This document shows, in pieces, positions 45,410 through 54,624 of a stretch of 64,000 bases of DNA (positions within the stretch are counted from its first letter, which is position 1; every line of letters starts with the position of its first letter). The notes under the pieces are model-generated. The model was given only the letters and a program-made list of their open reading frames with translations, was not told where the DNA came from and did no database searches. The DNA is from Acidovorax kalamii (GTDB lineage Bacteria; Pseudomonadota; Gammaproteobacteria; Burkholderiales; Burkholderiaceae_C). The stretch covers positions 124,001 through 188,000 of the forward strand of contig NZ_NOIG01000005.1 in NCBI RefSeq assembly GCF_002245625.1. The letters run 5' to 3'. Both the position numbers and the translations under genes were made by a program.

Positions 45410-45898
45410 TCAGAACTGGCGAAATGCCTTGAGTTCGGCGCCGATGCGTTCGAACTCGGCGATGAGCTCGGGTGTGGCGCCGTAGAACACAGTGAACTTG
45501 CCTGCCAGTGTGCGCACATACAGGCGCGGTGCGATGAGCCAGCTCAGGCCTGGAACGCGGATCACGCGCACGTAGGCCAGATCATCGAAAGCCATGGCCT
45601 TGTCCCACACCCAACGTTGGTGCAAGCCGCTCGCATGGATGCGGGTGCGGCTGACCATGATGCTCCACCAGGTCCAGGCCATAAGCACCAGGCCGGCGAT
45701 GAACCAGCCCGTACCGTTGCTTACGCCGCTACCGAGCGCGCCACGTGACCACAGCTGCGCAAACCAGAGGGTGGAGCCCCCCACGATCACCGTGGCAAAG
45801 ACCCGGAAGGTGGTGGAGAACGCCGCGCCCGCCACTTCGCCACCTGTGGGGGCGAAGCGGAAGGGCTCCATCATGGGTTGGGGTGTGAAGTTCAACAT
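45410..45898 (-). CDS. Small membrane protein with a PH-like C-terminal domain
   Basis: A 162-residue protein with two hydrophobic helices (about residues 34-51 and 65-84) and a C-terminal part (WVWDKAMAFDDLAYVRVIRV, then APRLYVRTLAGKFTVFYGAT) that has the appearance of a small beta-barrel or PH-like domain found in short bacterial membrane proteins. It follows dctM with a 28-base gap and may share the transcript. There is no clear ribosome site at ATG 45898; a second ATG at 45874 is possible. The function is unknown. Confidence 0.7.
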   Translation of the reverse strand: MLNFTPQPMMEPFRFAPTGGEVAGAAFSTTFRVFATVIVGGSTLWFAQLWSRGALGSGVSNGTGWFIAGLVLMAWTWWSIMVSRTRIHASGLHQRWVWDKAMAFDDLAYVRVIRVPGLSWLIAPRLYVRTLAGKFTVFYGATPELIAEFERIGAELKAFRQF

Positions 45899-45926
45899 GC
45901 AGATCGATCGTGCCGCAGTGCGCCGG

Positions 45927-47447
45927 TCACTTGGCGGGTTCGGCCGGTGCAGCGGGCTCCGCCGGAGGCGTTGCCGTATCGCCGAAGGGGTTCTCCCCAG
46001 CGCCCGATGTTGATTCTTCGGTGCGCATGTCGTCCACGGGCACTTCGATCTGGACCTTGTCGGTATCGATGATTTCCTGCTTGGGCAGGAACATGGTCAC
46101 TGTCTGGGGCACGAAGATCACGATGGCGACCAGCAGGATCTGCATCACCACCCAGGGGATTGCCCCCATGTAGATATCGCTGGACAGCACCGGCTTGGGA
46201 ATCCGCCCTTCCTTGAAAAGTGTGTTGGCAATGCCGCGCAGATAGAACAGCGCGAAGCCGAAGGGCGGGTGCATGAAGCTGGTCTGCATGTTCACGCACA
46301 GCAGAACGCCGAACCAGATCAGGTCGATGCCGAGCTTGTCGGCGACGGGGCCCAGCATGGGCAGGATGATGAAGGCGATCTCGAAGAAATCGAGGAAGAA
46401 CGCCAGGAAGAAGATGAAGATGTTCACAGCGATCAGGAAGCCGATCTGGCCGCCTGGCAGGCCTGCGAGCATGTGCTCGACCCACTTTGCGCCGTCCACG
46501 CCCTGGAACACCATCGAGAACACGCGCGCACCAATCAGGATGAACACCACCATGGCCGTCAGGCGCATCGTTCCCTGCATGGCCTCCCACATCAGCGCCC
46601 AGTTCAGGCGCTTGTGGATGGCCGCCAGCAGCATGGCACCCACCACGCCCATGGCGCCCGCTTCTGTTGGCGTGGCAATGGCGGTGTCGATGCCGGGCAG
46701 GCCGCCCATGGAGCCCAGCACGGCGAAGATCAGCAGGGCCGAGGGGATGATGCCGCGCAGGCATTTGAGCCACAGCTTGGCGCCCGACATGGTGCGTGCT
46801 TCCTTGGGGATGCCAGGCACATAGTGGGGCTTGAAAACGCCCAGCAAGAAGGTGTAGCCCGCAAAGATCAGCACTTGCAGGATGGAGGGACCCCAGGCGC
46901 CACGGTACATGTCGCCCACCGAGCGGCCGAGCTGGTCGGCCATCACGATCAGCACCAGCGAGGGCGGCACCAGCTGCGTGATGGTGCCCGAGGCCGCCAG
47001 CACGCCGGTAGCGTAGCGCATGTTGTAGCCGTAGCGGATCATCACGGGCAGCGAGATCAGCGCCATGGCAATCACCTGGCCCGCCACGGTGCCGGTGATT
47101 GCGCCGAGGATGAAGCCAACGATGATCACCGAGTAGCCCAGGCCGCCGCGCACGGTGCCAAACAACTGGCCCATGGAGTCCAGCATGTCTTCAGCCAGGC
47201 CGCACTTCTCAAGGATGGCGCCCATGAAGGTGAAGAAGGGGATGGCGAGCAGCAACTCGTTGGAGAGGATGCCGAAGATGTTGATGGGCAGGTTGGCCAT
47301 GAAGACAGCGGGGAACCAGCCCATCTCGATGGCAAAGAAGCCTGATACGAGCCCCAGCGCTGCCAGTGAGAAGGCGACGGGGAAGCCGATCAGCATCACC
47401 ACCACCAAGCCCGCGAACATGATCGGGGCAAAGTTTTCCATTTGCAT
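45927..47447 (-). CDS. TRAP transporter large permease (DctM family)
   Basis: A 506-residue inner-membrane permease with about twelve helices that drives ion-coupled uptake of organic acids bound by the periplasmic proteins. Family patterns are MFAGLVVVMLIGFPVAFSLA, NELLLAIPFFTFMGAILEKC, AITGTVAGQVIAMALISLPV, and LVPPSLVLIVMADQLG. The last 40 or so residues are a Glu/Pro/Ala-rich cytoplasmic tail. Start ATG 47447 has AGGA 8 bases upstream. It follows dctQ with a 92-base gap. The binding proteins lie on the opposite strand and converge on it. Confidence 0.93.
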   Translation of the reverse strand: MQMENFAPIMFAGLVVVMLIGFPVAFSLAALGLVSGFFAIEMGWFPAVFMANLPINIFGILSNELLLAIPFFTFMGAILEKCGLAEDMLDSMGQLFGTVRGGLGYSVIIVGFILGAITGTVAGQVIAMALISLPVMIRYGYNMRYATGVLAASGTITQLVPPSLVLIVMADQLGRSVGDMYRGAWGPSILQVLIFAGYTFLLGVFKPHYVPGIPKEARTMSGAKLWLKCLRGIIPSALLIFAVLGSMGGLPGIDTAIATPTEAGAMGVVGAMLLAAIHKRLNWALMWEAMQGTMRLTAMVVFILIGARVFSMVFQGVDGAKWVEHMLAGLPGGQIGFLIAVNIFIFFLAFFLDFFEIAFIILPMLGPVADKLGIDLIWFGVLLCVNMQTSFMHPPFGFALFYLRGIANTLFKEGRIPKPVLSSDIYMGAIPWVVMQILLVAIVIFVPQTVTMFLPKQEIIDTDKVQIEVPVDDMRTEESTSGAGENPFGDTATPPAEPAAPAEPAK

Positions 47448-47539
47448 TTTTTTTTCCTGATTTATCCGGAATGGAGATCGCGGCGCGACGCTTTGCAGCT
47501 CATTGGCACCGCAGGTTCTTAGTTCAGCCTGGGGTCGGG

Positions 47540-48079
47540 CTACTGAACCGGCTTCTCGTAGTGGGTGTTCATCTGATAGATGCCACGCAGATAGGCCACG
47601 CGCTTGACGATTTCGGCGAGGCCTTGCAGGAACATGAGGACGAAGCCAAGTGGCATGAGCAGGAGTGCGGGCCAGCGGATGAGGCCACCGGCATTCCCGG
47701 ACATCTCTCCGGAGACGAAGGCGCGCATGAACAGCGGCCAGCTGAAGTAGGCGATCAGTGCCATGGCGGGCAGCAGGAAGATCACCAGGCCCGCGATATC
47801 TACATAGACCTGCTTGTTGCCACGCAACTTGCCATACACAATGTCAACACGCACGTGCTCGTTGAGCATCAGTACAAAAGGGGCGCCCAGCATGACCGTG
47901 GCGGCGAACAGATACCACTGGATCTCCAGCCAGGCGTTGGAGCTGAGGTCCAACCCGTAGCGGATGAACGCATTGCCTGCGGAAATGAGGGCTGCAGCCA
48001 GGACGGTCCAGGTCGCAACTTTGCTGAGCCTGCTGGAAATCCAGTCCATGCCCAGAGCCAATTTGAGTAGTGTTGACAC
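47540..48079 (-). CDS. TRAP transporter small permease (DctQ family)
   Basis: A 179-residue membrane protein with four helices that partners DctM. Start GTG 48079 has GAGGAG 7 bases upstream. Helices include WTVLAAALISAGNAFIRYG and LVIFLLPAMALIAYFSWPLF. The N-terminal amphipathic part and position before dctM support the assignment. A perfect inverted repeat lies in its leader at 48112-48136. Confidence 0.92.
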   Translation of the reverse strand: MSTLLKLALGMDWISSRLSKVATWTVLAAALISAGNAFIRYGLDLSSNAWLEIQWYLFAATVMLGAPFVLMLNEHVRVDIVYGKLRGNKQVYVDIAGLVIFLLPAMALIAYFSWPLFMRAFVSGEMSGNAGGLIRWPALLLMPLGFVLMFLQGLAEIVKRVAYLRGIYQMNTHYEKPVQ

Positions 48080-48376
48080 GTGGTGTCTCCTCGAGTTTAG
48101 AAACGGATACGCGGGCCCAGTACGCTGCTGGGCCCGAGGGTGTCTGAAAGTAACGCGGATACTACCCCTTCGGCGCTGAAGAAAGCCTGACGCGGAACCA
48201 TGGGGTTTTCCTCAGGGGGCGGCTGGTCCGTGCCGATTCAGCCGGGCACCCAGGGCACTGTTGCCCGGTGCTTGGTTTGAGGCGAAAACCTGTGCTGTCC
48301 CGCAGGCCGCCGGGCTGGAGCTGACAAGGCGGGTCTCTTTGGTCCCTTCCTCAACCCTGCCGGGGCGACTGGTTTG
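48080..48376. other. Leader and intergenic region before dctQ
   Basis: A 297-base region between dctQ and the ModE-like regulator, without a gene. It holds a perfect 9-bp inverted repeat CGGGCCCAG/CTGGGCCCG (48112-48120 and 48128-48136), with no T run after it in either direction. It may be an operator or an RNA structure. Confidence 0.5.
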
Positions 48377-49495
48377 CTAAGCCCTTTTGGACGGAGACCG
48401 CTTGGCTCGGGTGAACTGCCACCAGGGCAGCACCATGCTCATGGCCAGCACCTCGCCGCAGCGCAGGGGGGTGTAGCCGGGCAGGGTGGCCATGTGGGCC
48501 AGCCATTCGGGGGTTTGCAGCAGGGTGCGCAGGGCGAGCGTGGCGGGTTGGTCCAGGCTGGCTTTCAGGCAGGCCAGGTGGTAGCGCTCGTGCACCAGCG
48601 GCACAAAGTCCAGCCCGCGCGCGCGCGCGGCCAGCTCGATGCCCATGCCCACATCGGCGGCCCCGGCGGCCACGGCCTGGGCAATGGCGGTGTGGGATGG
48701 CTCATTGAGCGCATAGCCGACGATGCCCTGCGCATCCAGCCCCGCCTGGGCCAGCAGGTCGTCGAGCAGCACCCGCGTGCCCGTGCCCAGGGGCCGGTTC
48801 AAGAAGCGTGCGCCGGTGCGGGCCACGTCCTGCAGGCTGTGCAGCCCCAGCGGGTTGCCTGGCGCCACGATGAGGCCCTGCGTACGCTGGGCAAAGCCGA
48901 TGATCTTGTGCAGGCCCGGCTGCAGCAGGGGCTGGTAGGTATGTGCGGTGAGCGAATCGGCCCCGGCCTGCTCCACGGTGTGGAAGCCAGCCAGCGTGCA
49001 GCGCCCTTCGTTCAGCGCGCGGATCGCGTCCACGCTGCCAGTGAAGCGGATGTCGAGGTGCAGTGCGCCCGTATCGGCCTGCGCGGCATGGGTGCGCAGG
49101 GCCACCAGGGCGTCGTCGTGGCTGGCGTACAGGGTGAGCACATGGGCGTTGGGGTCGAAGGCCACGGCAAACGCACGTTCCAGGTCGGCGTGCAGCGCCG
49201 CAATCTGCGGTGCCAGCCGTGCCTGGGCCTGGCGTTCGGCCCACAGCAGCTTGGCGCCGAACTCGCTGAGCTGGGCCGACTGGCCCTTGCCCCAGATGAT
49301 CAGCTCGCCGCCCAGCTGGTCCTCCCAGCGCTTGAGTGCACCCCAGACATGGCGGTACGAAAGGTCCAACGCACGTGCGGCACCCGAGATGGAGCCATGT
49401 TCTGCCACGGCCTGCAGCAGCTCGGGCAGCGGGTTGCGGATGAGGGCGTTGCCGGCATCCTTGCTGAGTGTGTAGTGAAGTTGGACCCTATGCAC
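48377..49495 (-). CDS. ModE-like HTH regulator with a periplasmic-binding-protein-like ligand domain
   Basis: A 372-residue fusion. The N-terminal part (about residues 25-95) is a winged helix of the ModE type: LLQAVAEHGSISGAARALDL, then YRHVWGALKRWEDQLG. The C-terminal part (from about residue 115) is a cytoplasmic substrate-binding domain (LTLYASHDDALVALRTHAAQ, FLNRPLGTGTRVLLDDLL, AGAADVGMGIELAARARGLD) related to PBP-like tungstate/molybdate proteins. It diverges from the tungstate ABC genes, so it is probably their regulator. The start GTG 49495 lacks a strong ribosome site. An inverted repeat 9 bases upstream may be its own operator. Confidence 0.85.
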   Translation of the reverse strand: MHRVQLHYTLSKDAGNALIRNPLPELLQAVAEHGSISGAARALDLSYRHVWGALKRWEDQLGGELIIWGKGQSAQLSEFGAKLLWAERQAQARLAPQIAALHADLERAFAVAFDPNAHVLTLYASHDDALVALRTHAAQADTGALHLDIRFTGSVDAIRALNEGRCTLAGFHTVEQAGADSLTAHTYQPLLQPGLHKIIGFAQRTQGLIVAPGNPLGLHSLQDVARTGARFLNRPLGTGTRVLLDDLLAQAGLDAQGIVGYALNEPSHTAIAQAVAAGAADVGMGIELAARARGLDFVPLVHERYHLACLKASLDQPATLALRTLLQTPEWLAHMATLPGYTPLRCGEVLAMSMVLPWWQFTRAKRSPSKRA

Positions 49496-49503
49496 GGACG
49501 TTC

Positions 49504-49517
49504 ATATCGCTGGATAT
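49504..49517. promoter_or_regulatory. Inverted repeat ATATC-N4-GATAT in the regulator/tupB divergent region
   Basis: ATATC (49504-49508) and GATAT (49513-49517) are exact inverted halves separated by GCTG. The site lies 9-22 bases before the regulator start and about 40 bases before tupB, in a 63-base divergent intergenic region. It is a good candidate operator for the ModE-like protein. Confidence 0.55.
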
Positions 49518-49558
49518 TGGATGGGTGCCTACGATAGCCCAAACCGATCCTCTGGCCC

Positions 49559-50292
49559 ATGTCCACTCTCACCGAAAGCGCGGTCACAGCGCTGCAACTC
49601 ACCCTCTCCTCCGACCCCGTCCTCTGGACCATCGTGGGCCGCTCCTTGTCTGTCAGTGCCACGGCCTGTCTGCTGGCCTGTGGCATGGGCCTGGTGCTGG
49701 GCGCCTGGCTGGGCGTGGCTCGCTTCACCGGGCGCGGGGCGGCGCTGGCGGTGCTCAACACCCTGCTGGCTGTGCCCTCGGTGGTGGTGGGGCTGGTGGT
49801 GTACCTGGTGCTGTCGCGCAGCGGGCCGCTCGGGTCGCTGGGCTGGCTGTTCAGCTTCAAGGCCATGGTGCTGGCGCAGGCCATTCTGGTGTTGCCTGTG
49901 GTCACGGCGCTCACGCGCCAGGTGGTGGAAGACGCCGAGCGCGCGCACGGCGAGCAGCTGCGCTCCATGGGCGCAGGCCCGCTGCTGCGGGCCCTGCTGC
50001 TGGCCTGGGACGAGCGCTATGCCTTGCTCACGGTGCTGCTGGCCTCGTTCGGCCGCGCCATCTCCGAGGTGGGCGCGGTGATGATCGTGGGCGGCAACAT
50101 CGACGGCTTCACGCGCGTGATGACCACGGCCATTGCGCTGGAGACCAGCAAGGGCGACCTGCCCCTGGCGCTTGCGCTGGGCATCATCCTGCTGGCCGTG
50201 GTGCTGGCGCTCAATGTGCTGATTGCGCTGCTGCGCCGCTGGCGCGAGCGGGTGGACGGCTCGGCAAGCGGCACGGCGGTGGGGGTGGCGGC

Positions 50293-50296
<4 letters not shown>
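49559..50296 (+). CDS. tupB: Tungstate ABC transporter permease
   Basis: A 245-residue membrane permease of the CysTW/ModB-type group with about six helices and the cytoplasmic EAA loop (EDAERAHGEQLRSMGAGPLL). FSLSVSATACLLACGMGLV and ASFGRAISEVGAVMIVGGNI are typical for TupB. ATG 49559 is 64 bases from the divergent regulator. It overlaps tupC by 4 bases. Substrate specificity for tungstate over molybdate is inferred from the TupA-like binding protein in the same operon. Confidence 0.88.
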
Positions 50297-51017
<721 letters not shown>

Positions 51018-51021
<4 letters not shown>

Positions 51022-51857
51022 TGGCGATGACGAAAAACTTCAAGCTTTTTAAGCCTCTTGCGCGCGTCCAGTATGTGCTGATAGCTACTGTTTTTGTAGC
51101 GTATGGCCCAGCATCCGCCCAGAACATCACCATGGCGTCCACCACGTCCACCGAGCAGTCGGGCCTGTTTGGCCACCTGATGCCCGAGTTCAAGAAGGCC
51201 AGTGGCCTGGACGTGAAGGTGGTGGCCCTGGGCACCGGCCAGGCGCTCGACATGGCGCGCCGGGGTGATGCCGATGTGCTGTTTGTGCACGACCAGGTCG
51301 CCGAAGAGAAGTTTGTGGCCGACGGCTGGGGCGTGAAGCGCTACCCCGTGATGTACAACGACTTCATCCTGATCGGCCCCAAGGGCGACCCGATGGGCAC
51401 CAAGGGCAAGGACATCGTGGCCGCTCTGCAGAAGCTGGCCACGGCCAACGGCAACTTTGTCTCGCGCGGCGACAAGAGCGGCACGCACGCGGCCGAGCTG
51501 CGCTACTGGAAGCTTGCGGGTGCCGACACGGCCAAGGGCAGCGGCTACAAGGAATGCGGCTGCGGCATGGGCCCGGCGCTCAACATCGCCGCGTCGAGTG
51601 GCGCCTACGTGCTGGCCGACCGGGGTACCTGGCTCAACTTCAAGAACCGTGCCGACCTGGCCGTGCTGGTCGAAGGCGACACCAGGCTTTTCAATCAATA
51701 CGGCGTGATGGTGGTCAACCCCGCCAAGCACCCGCATGTGAAGGCGCAGGACGCGCAGAAGTTTGTGGACTGGGTGGTGTCGCCCGCTGGCCAGCAGGCC
51801 ATCGCGGGCTACAAGATCGGGGGCGAGCAGCTGTTCTTCCCCAACGCTGGAAAGTAA
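51018..51857 (+). CDS. tupA: Tungstate-binding periplasmic protein
   Basis: A 279-residue binding protein. The mature part (from about residue 33, QNITMASTTSTEQSG) has the TupA hallmark TTSTEQSGLF for oxyanion contact, then LGTGQALDMARRGDADVLFVH, YNDFILIGP and GDKSGTHAAELRYWK. The signal peptide region (residues about 8-27) is encoded by a copy of the dispersed repeat (51041-51097): KLFKPLARVQYVLIATVFVA reads through GCCTCTTGCGCGCGTCC and GATAGCTACTGTTTTT. RBS AGGGAG is 7 bases upstream of ATG 51018. Substrate: tungstate, probably. Confidence 0.9.
51041..51097. repeat. Dispersed repeat copy 7, coding for the TupA signal peptide
   Basis: AAGCCTCTTGCGCGCGTCCA and GTGCTGATAGCTACTGTTTT are the two halves of the repeat, in the same relative order as copies 1 and 6. 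It provides most of the hydrophobic core of the TupA leader. Confidence 0.65.
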
Positions 51858-51858
51858 A

Positions 51859-51932
51859 TCCCCCTGAGTCGCTTCGCGCCATCCCCCAAGGGGACGCCAC
51901 CGGTGGCCCGGCGGAGCCGGTTCCACGGTGGC
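51859..51932. repeat. Second dispersed repeat type (GAGTCGCTTCGCGCC / GGCGGAGCCGG)
   Basis: The stretch TCCCCCTGAGTCGCTTCGCG, then CCCCCAAGGGGACGCCACCG and GGCGGAGCCGGTTCCACGGTGG, lies directly after tupA. From memory this is a sequence found many times between genes in Comamonadaceae. Only one copy was seen in this window. Confidence 0.45.
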
Positions 51933-52039
51933 ACGGGCTTGCGCCGCGCCAGTTTCCAAGCGACAGGGGCTGTGCGGGTTGTCACGTTAGCAAGGCAGGT
52001 CGGGCTCGCGCGAAGGGGCGCAACCCAACAGCTGCATGC

Positions 52040-53740
52040 TCAGTCGTCATCCCGGTGGTGGCTGCTGCGCCAGATGGCCCGCACCAGCCACAGCCCACAC
52101 ACCACGGCGCCAAAGAAGCCCAGAAAACCAAACGCGGGCAGCCCGAACAGCGTGGGCCCGCCCTTCACGGTCATCACGATGGACGAGCCGATGATCAGCG
52201 ACGCAATCACCAGCGCCATGGCCAAGCGGTTGGCCGAGCGGTCGATCTGGTCACCCACGCGCTTGAGGTGGGCCAGCTCGATGCCTACCTGCAGGTGCCC
52301 ACGCCGCGCATTGCGCAGCAGCCGCGAGAGGTCGTCCGGCAGCTGCTCCGCCGTGGCCAGCACCCGCCGCAGCGCGGTCCAGGCGCGCCCGGCCAGCGCC
52401 TCAGGGCGGTAGCGGTGGCGCACCACCTGCTGGAGCACGGGCAGGGTTTCGGTGGCCATGTGAAAGCCCGGGTCCAGGTTGCGGCCCATGCCTTCGAGCG
52501 AGATGAAGGCCTTGATCAGCAGCGCCAGGTCGGGCGGCAGCCCCAGGCGGTGCTCGCGCAGGATGGCGCTCACGTCCGCCAGCATCTGGCCCAGGCTCAG
52601 CTGCGCCAGCGGCACGCCGTGGTACTGGTCCACAAAGGCCTCGACCTCGGTTTCGAGCTGGCCCAGGTTCAGGCCCTGGGCGTCGCCCGTCCAGTCCAGC
52701 AGCACATCGGCCACCGCCTGGGGCTGGTGCTCCACCAGGCCCAGCAGCAGTTGCAGCAGCTCATCGCGCCGCCGCTGCGACAGCCGCCCCACCATCCCGA
52801 AGTCGATGAAGGCAATGCGGTTGCCGGGAAGGTAGAACACGTTGCCCGGGTGCGGATCGGCGTGGAACAGGCCGTCTTCCACAATCATCTTGATCACCGC
52901 CTGCGCGCCCCGCTGCGCCAGCACGCGGCGGTTGAAACCCGCCTCGGGCGTGAGCGCGGCCAGCGCGCCGCCAGGTGTGCCGTCGATGAAATCCTGCACG
53001 TTGATGCGCTCGCGGGTGTAGGCCCAGTGCACGCGCGGGATCACGATGTGGGGCAGCGCTTCGGCCATGTTGGCGGCGATGCGCTCGGCCTGGCGGCATT
53101 CGCCCGCCAGGTCCAGCTCGCGCCGCAGGGAGCGTGCGAATTCGCGCACCAGCTGCTGCGGCCGGTAGGGCTTGAGCGCAGGCAGCTCGGCCTCGGCCAG
53201 CGCGGCCAGGCGTTGCAGCAGGCGCAGGTCGGCGTGGATGGTGTCGGCAATGCCGGGGCGGCGGATCTTGACCACCACTTCGGTGCCGCCATGCAGGCGG
53301 GCGCGGTGCACCTGGGCGATGGAGGCCGCAGCCAGCGGTGTGGTGTCGAACCACGCGAACACCTCTTCGGGCTCGGCGCCCAGGTCTTCGCGCAGCTGCG
53401 GGCGCAGGGCATCGAAGGGCACGGCGGGCACCTGGCTGTGCAGTTTTTCGAACTCGGCAATCCACTCGGGGCCGAACAGATCGGCCCGGCCCGCGAGGAT
53501 CTGCCCGAACTTGACGAACGCCGGGCCCAGTTCTTCCAGCGCCAGCCGCACCTGCACGGGCGGCTCCACGCGGGCCAGGTCGGCGGCATGCGTCCAGTTC
53601 AGCGCCTGGCCCGCGCGCTCCAGCCTGTCGGCCAGGCCCATGCGGCGCACGGTGTCGCCAAAGCCGTGGCGCACCATCACCCCCAGGATTTCCTTCAGGC
53701 GCCCGAGGTCGCGGGCCGTGTCCAGCGTTTCGATGAGCAT
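52040..53740 (-). CDS. ABC1/UbiB-family kinase-like protein
   Basis: A 566-residue protein of the ADCK/UbiB family. The family marks are KFGQ with the preceding AFV (AFVKFGQILAGRADLFGPEW), the Ala-rich loop PLAAASIAQVHRARL, GGTEVVVKIRRPGI, DPHPGN (DGLFHADPHPGNVFY) and IDFGMVGRL. The C-terminus has two hydrophobic helices (about residues 500-545), typical of UbiB. Members act in ubiquinone synthesis, probably by ATPase-driven handling of lipid intermediates. There is no ubi gene next to it, so assignment to ubiquinone synthesis itself is inferred. Confidence 0.9.
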   Translation of the reverse strand: MLIETLDTARDLGRLKEILGVMVRHGFGDTVRRMGLADRLERAGQALNWTHAADLARVEPPVQVRLALEELGPAFVKFGQILAGRADLFGPEWIAEFEKLHSQVPAVPFDALRPQLREDLGAEPEEVFAWFDTTPLAAASIAQVHRARLHGGTEVVVKIRRPGIADTIHADLRLLQRLAALAEAELPALKPYRPQQLVREFARSLRRELDLAGECRQAERIAANMAEALPHIVIPRVHWAYTRERINVQDFIDGTPGGALAALTPEAGFNRRVLAQRGAQAVIKMIVEDGLFHADPHPGNVFYLPGNRIAFIDFGMVGRLSQRRRDELLQLLLGLVEHQPQAVADVLLDWTGDAQGLNLGQLETEVEAFVDQYHGVPLAQLSLGQMLADVSAILREHRLGLPPDLALLIKAFISLEGMGRNLDPGFHMATETLPVLQQVVRHRYRPEALAGRAWTALRRVLATAEQLPDDLSRLLRNARRGHLQVGIELAHLKRVGDQIDRSANRLAMALVIASLIIGSSIVMTVKGGPTLFGLPAFGFLGFFGAVVCGLWLVRAIWRSSHHRDDD

Positions 53741-53755
53741 GGGGCCATCATAGGT

Positions 53756-54241
53756 TCAGAAGCCCAGCGCAGGCTTGTTCACCATCAGGTAGAACACCAC
53801 GGCCATGGCCACAAAGGCGGGGTAGCCCAGCGCCTCCCACCAGCGGGCGTAGCGCCAGTACAGCGGGGGCAGCACGCCGTCGCCCTGTTCGCTTTGTGCG
53901 GCCTGCGCTGCCATGTCGCGCATGCGCAGCTGCAGCCACACCACGGGCAGCCAGCAGGCCCCGGCCACCAGGTACAGCGCGATCGACACAGCCAGCCACG
54001 GTGTGCTCCAGGGCAGGCCCGCCATGGCCGCCATGGCCAGCCCCGTGGCGGGCTGGATGAGCACCGTGGGCGCGGTGAACCACCAGTCTGCCCGCACCAC
54101 CAGGCGCGTGACCACGGCCTGCGCCTGCACATTGCCGCTGCGGTTGGTGAAGAACATGTAGAACGCCGAGCCGAGCCCCGTGCCCACCAGCAGCACGCTG
54201 GAGACGATGTGCAGCCACTTGAGGGTGAGGTACAGGCTCAT
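53756..54241 (-). CDS. DUF2269-family membrane protein
   Basis: A 161-residue membrane protein with four helices: LTLKWLHIVSSVLLVGTGLG, WWFTAPTVLIQPATGLAMAA, LAVSIALYLVAGACWLPVVW and YPAFVAMAVVFYLMVN. It is the third gene of an operon with a saccharopine-dehydrogenase-like protein and a DoxX-like protein, overlapping the latter by 4 bases. The conserved KWLHI and the Asn-Arg after the first helix are the visible family marks. The function is unknown. Confidence 0.82.
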   Translation of the reverse strand: MSLYLTLKWLHIVSSVLLVGTGLGSAFYMFFTNRSGNVQAQAVVTRLVVRADWWFTAPTVLIQPATGLAMAAMAGLPWSTPWLAVSIALYLVAGACWLPVVWLQLRMRDMAAQAAQSEQGDGVLPPLYWRYARWWEALGYPAFVAMAVVFYLMVNKPALGF

Positions 54242-54624
54242 GGGGACTTCGCGCGTTCGTCCTGCAGCAGCACCAGCAGGATGGCGGCAATGGGCAGGTT
54301 CTTGGTCAGCGGGCCCAGCGGGTGCAGCCACCAGGACGGGTCGATGGCGCTGGCCAGCAGGGTCATGATCCCCATCAGCACCAGGGCTGCGAGGTAGGCC
54401 GCCCGGCCGGGCCGCCAGGCCATCCAGGCGCCCAGCGCCGCATCGGCGGCAGCTCCGGCCAGGATGAGTGAGGGCGCCAATCCTGCAATGCTGCTCCACG
54501 CAGGGGGCAGGCTGACCAGCAGTGCGCGGCTTTGCCCGTTCAGCTCCACCACGCTCACCAGGGCCGTGGCCAGCCACACGAAGACAAGGCTCCAGCGCAG
54601 CAGCGCATGGGCGGCGGGCGTCAT
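54238..54624 (-). CDS. DoxX-like membrane protein
   Basis: A 128-residue protein with four helices (ALLRWSLVFVWLATALVSVV at the start, then APSLILAGAAADAALGAWMA). It resembles the short DoxX-like family whose members accompany oxidoreductases. It overlaps its neighbours on both sides by 4 bases, so all three genes should be translated together. The function is unknown. Confidence 0.78.
   Translation of the reverse strand: MTPAAHALLRWSLVFVWLATALVSVVELNGQSRALLVSLPPAWSSIAGLAPSLILAGAAADAALGAWMAWRPGRAAYLAALVLMGIMTLLASAIDPSWWLHPLGPLTKNLPIAAILLVLLQDERAKSP

Noticed and set aside
48112-48136. Terminator after the ModE-like regulator or before dctQ
   Set aside because: The inverted repeat is perfect but has no T tract on either side, so it is listed only as an unexplained repeat.
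51554-54397. Long plus-strand frame across the tupA end and opposite the UbiB-type gene
   Set aside because: It runs through tupA in another frame and is antisense to a gene with all the family motifs.
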